Source of the DNA: Candidatus Latescibacterota bacterium
Lineage (GTDB): Bacteria > Latescibacterota > MVCY01 > DTYK01
Assembly: GCA_012961925.1 (NCBI GenBank)
Contig: DTYK01000235.1
Span: forward strand, 1-7,394
DNA: 7,394 bases
Direction of reading: 5' to 3'
Shown: positions 5,702 through 7,394 of the stretch, in pieces
How the letters are laid out: the number at the start of each line of letters is the position of its first letter
Numbering within the stretch: the first letter of the stretch is position 1
The notes under the pieces: model-generated
Databases searched by the model: none
What the model was told of the DNA's origin: nothing
Seen by the model: the letters and a program-made list of their open reading frames with translations, nothing else
Made by a program: the position numbers and the translations under genes

Positions 5702-7255
5702 TTGCTGAAGAGGGATGGTAAATTGGAGCCTTCTGCTCAAAGTTTTTCCTACAAAAGATTTGTTGTAGGGTTCCTCCTTGCCGGGTCCTGTCTCCTTCTT
5801 GTAGTCGATGGAAGGGCCGGTGAGGGTTCTTCTCAATTGAGGGTCAGGCGGATACATGTGGAGGGCAATCACCTCCTCAGCGAAGAAGAGATCCTATCCA
5901 GTCTGAACACACAGCCTGGCAAGCCCTTCCGGGAGAGCGTCTTTGAGCGTGACGTGGAGAGACTGCTCGCTTTCTATGAGAACAATGGATATCCTTTCTG
6001 TCAGATCAAGCCGCGGGATTTTTTAATCAATGGTGGGGTAAGCTTCGTCCTCGAGATTCGAGAGGGACCATTGGTGACCATTGACAGTATCCGGGTGATC
6101 GGAAATCGGATTACGAAGAGGGATGTTATCGTGCGGGAGCTGAGGCTCAGGCTACCTTCGATCTATGATCAACGTGTGATCGATAGGGTTCAAAACAGGC
6201 TCAATCGCACCGGTCTCTTCGAAAAAACCCTGCCTCCGCAGATCTATTATGATGCTGAGAGACAGACCGGGATACTTGTGGTACAGGTTCATGAGGCGAA
6301 AACCAACAGGGTGGGGGGAGTGGTCGGTTATGTACCAGCAACGTCCGGGCAGAAAGGGTACCTTACCGGTCTTGTAGATCTCTCATTCCAAAACATCCTC
6401 GGCACCGGGAGGAGAGCCGAGGCCAGATGGAGCAGGGAGGGGCCATCTGCCTCTGAGCTTCGTCTCAGTTACAGAGAACCATGGGTGTTCGGGTTCCCCG
6501 TGGATATAGGTGGATCCCTCAGCCAACGGCAGCAAGTGGGTTTTACCCGGACCCATACGGAGGTCTTTTTAATGTTGCCCATCTCTCCGGTCCTCTCCGG
6601 TGAGGTCTCAATCGGTTGGGAGAGGGTTATCCCTGATTCAGCCGGAGGCGAATCGATGGCTAAGAGCAAGGGTCTCTCCGGAGAGGTCCGAGTCAGATTG
6701 GACACCCGTGATCATCCAGCTAATCCTACCTCGGGTGTGTTCAGCAAGGTCTCGGTTAAGTTCAAGTCAAGGCGAAGTTTTCCTACATACGGTTTCGTTC
6801 CCGACAAGAAGATCGCCCGCAGTCTTCGGTACAGGGTTGATATTGAGAAATTTTTCAGGATTACCGGGTCTCAGGTTTTTTCACTTGGCGTCCACTGGGC
6901 CAAGGTGGAGAGCGACCAGAGGCTTATCCCTCTCAGCGAGAAACTGGTTATGGGAGGGAGCCGATCCCTCAGAGGTTATCGTGAACGACAGTTTACGGGT
7001 CAAGAGGTGGCGTGGGCCAACACGGAGTATGCCCTTGTCCCCTCAGAGGGTTCCCGTCTGTTCGGCTTCGTTGACGTCGGATATTATTCTGACAGAAAGG
7101 TTAAGATGGGAAGGGTCAGTTCTGTTAAAGTGGGTTATGGGGTTGGCGTAAGGGTTGAGTCCAGGATCGGTTCAGTTGAGGTTGATTATGGTCTGGGCGA
7201 AGGTGATGGACCGTTGGAAGGCAAGATACATTTCGGGGTCATCAACCGGTTCTGA
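5702..7255 (+). CDS. Omp85 (BamA/TamA) family outer-membrane protein with two POTRA domains
   Basis: Omp85 proteins are outer-membrane β-barrels that insert or export other proteins, with periplasmic POTRA domains as docking sites. A signal peptide is visible: basic/polar start, hydrophobic core FVVGFLLAGSCLLLVV (20-35), likely cleavage near GRA-GEG. POTRA 1 covers about 46-121 (LRVRRIHVEGNHLLS onward) and POTRA 2 about 124-200 (TIDSIRVIGNRITKRDVI, then LNRTGLFEK). The barrel fills about 201-517. It contains LDTRDHPANPTSG (333-345), the loop-6 signature SLRGYRE (422-428, the (V/I)RG(F/Y) motif), and a C-terminal phenylalanine (GVINRF). At 517 residues it is much shorter than BamA (about 800, five POTRAs) and slightly shorter than TamA. 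The start is uncertain and not ATG: TTG 5702 has its SD only 1 base away, while TTG 5723 has GAGGG 8 bases upstream and still keeps the signal peptide. An in-frame stop at 5681 limits further extension. A glycosylase gene follows after 9 bp. Confidence 0.93.
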   Translation: MLKRDGKLEPSAQSFSYKRFVVGFLLAGSCLLLVVDGRAGEGSSQLRVRRIHVEGNHLLSEEEILSSLNTQPGKPFRESVFERDVERLLAFYENNGYPFCQIKPRDFLINGGVSFVLEIREGPLVTIDSIRVIGNRITKRDVIVRELRLRLPSIYDQRVIDRVQNRLNRTGLFEKTLPPQIYYDAERQTGILVVQVHEAKTNRVGGVVGYVPATSGQKGYLTGLVDLSFQNILGTGRRAEARWSREGPSASELRLSYREPWVFGFPVDIGGSLSQRQQVGFTRTHTEVFLMLPISPVLSGEVSIGWERVIPDSAGGESMAKSKGLSGEVRVRLDTRDHPANPTSGVFSKVSVKFKSRRSFPTYGFVPDKKIARSLRYRVDIEKFFRITGSQVFSLGVHWAKVESDQRLIPLSEKLVMGGSRSLRGYRERQFTGQEVAWANTEYALVPSEGSRLFGFVDVGYYSDRKVKMGRVSSVKVGYGVGVRVESRIGSVEVDYGLGEGDGPLEGKIHFGVINRF

Positions 7256-7264
7256 GTGGAATTC

Positions 7265-7394
7265 ATGAAGAGCAGATTAATGAGGATCTACGACCGGCTT
7301 CTAAGATGTTTTGGACCAAGGGGATGGTGGCCAGGGGATACAACCTTTGAGGTCATGGTCGGGGCCATATTGACGCAGAACACAGCCTGGCAAA
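7265..7394 (+). CDS. Endonuclease III-like HhH-GPD DNA glycosylase (partial, N-terminal)
   Basis: Only 43 codons are inside the window. They read MKSRLMRIYDRLL, then FGPRGWWPGDTTFEVMVGAILTQNTAWQ. The combination WWPG-x-T-x-FEV-x-VGAILTQNT-W is the N-terminal signature of the endonuclease III-like branch of the HhH-GPD base-excision repair glycosylases, related to the 3-methyladenine glycosylase MagIII. Nth proper usually has a different start (LI...LSAQ-TD), so I prefer the MagIII-like branch. The helix-hairpin-helix, the catalytic aspartate and any iron-sulfur cysteines lie beyond the edge, so activity cannot be judged. The ATG is 9 bp after the Omp85 stop, with only a weak purine-rich GAGTGGA as ribosome binding site, which suggests co-transcription with, and perhaps coupling to, the upstream gene. 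Confidence 0.85.
   Translation, partial: MKSRLMRIYDRLLRCFGPRGWWPGDTTFEVMVGAILTQNTAWQ

Noticed and set aside
5780..5800. Lipobox-like AGSC in the Omp85 signal peptide
   Set aside because: The cysteine sits inside the hydrophobic core and is followed by LLLVV; the protein is a β-barrel, so a lipoprotein signal is unlikely.
6600..7151. 183-codon open frame in another frame within the Omp85 gene
   Set aside because: The Omp85 frame carries the conserved DTRD and RGY motifs over the same bases; the alternative is arginine/serine-rich with no motif.

Overview
The window looks like a piece of a Gram-negative bacterial chromosome with about 50% GC. An Omp85-type outer-membrane β-barrel gene shows there is an outer membrane. 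The other genes are mostly housekeeping: mutS2, cvpA, rpsU and dnaJ. A MutS2/CvpA/S21 cluster, single-gene spacing and sigma70-like promoters would fit Desulfobacterota (former Deltaproteobacteria) or a related lineage, but this is inference and no gene here fixes the phylum. I see no mobile element, CRISPR array, rRNA or tRNA, and no convincing intrinsic terminator.

Left part, minus strand (1-4315). Read in transcription order this is dnaJ, rpsU, a 314-bp gap holding a doubtful small ORF, cvpA, and mutS2 (running off the left edge). A near-consensus promoter (TTGACA, 17 bp, TACAAT) lies 67-95 bp upstream of dnaJ. It could drive the whole protein-folding, translation, membrane and DNA-maintenance cluster. 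rpsU has a perfect Shine-Dalgarno sequence. mutS2 is open in one frame for 658 codons but lacks its C-terminal Smr nuclease domain because the window ends.

Middle part, minus strand (4466-5482). This is one Gfo/Idh/MocA-family NAD(P)-dependent oxidoreductase of full length and unknown substrate, separated from dnaJ by the dnaJ promoter region.

Intergenic region 5483-5701. This separates the oxidoreductase from a divergent Omp85 gene. It holds the most striking structure in the window: two promoters on opposite strands, each TTGACA with a 17-bp spacer, sharing one palindromic -10 region with exact two-fold symmetry about base 5563. An AT-rich Omp85 leader follows, with an 11-bp stem-loop about 20 bases before the ribosome binding site.

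Right part, plus strand (5702-7394). This is a compact two-POTRA Omp85 (BamA/TamA-like) outer-membrane protein, followed after 9 bp by the first 43 codons of an endonuclease III-like (HhH-GPD) DNA glycosylase. The two are probably co-transcribed.

I did not find a clearly novel multi-gene system. The most interesting items are the symmetric bidirectional promoter, the leader stem-loop and the unexplained rpsU-cvpA gap.
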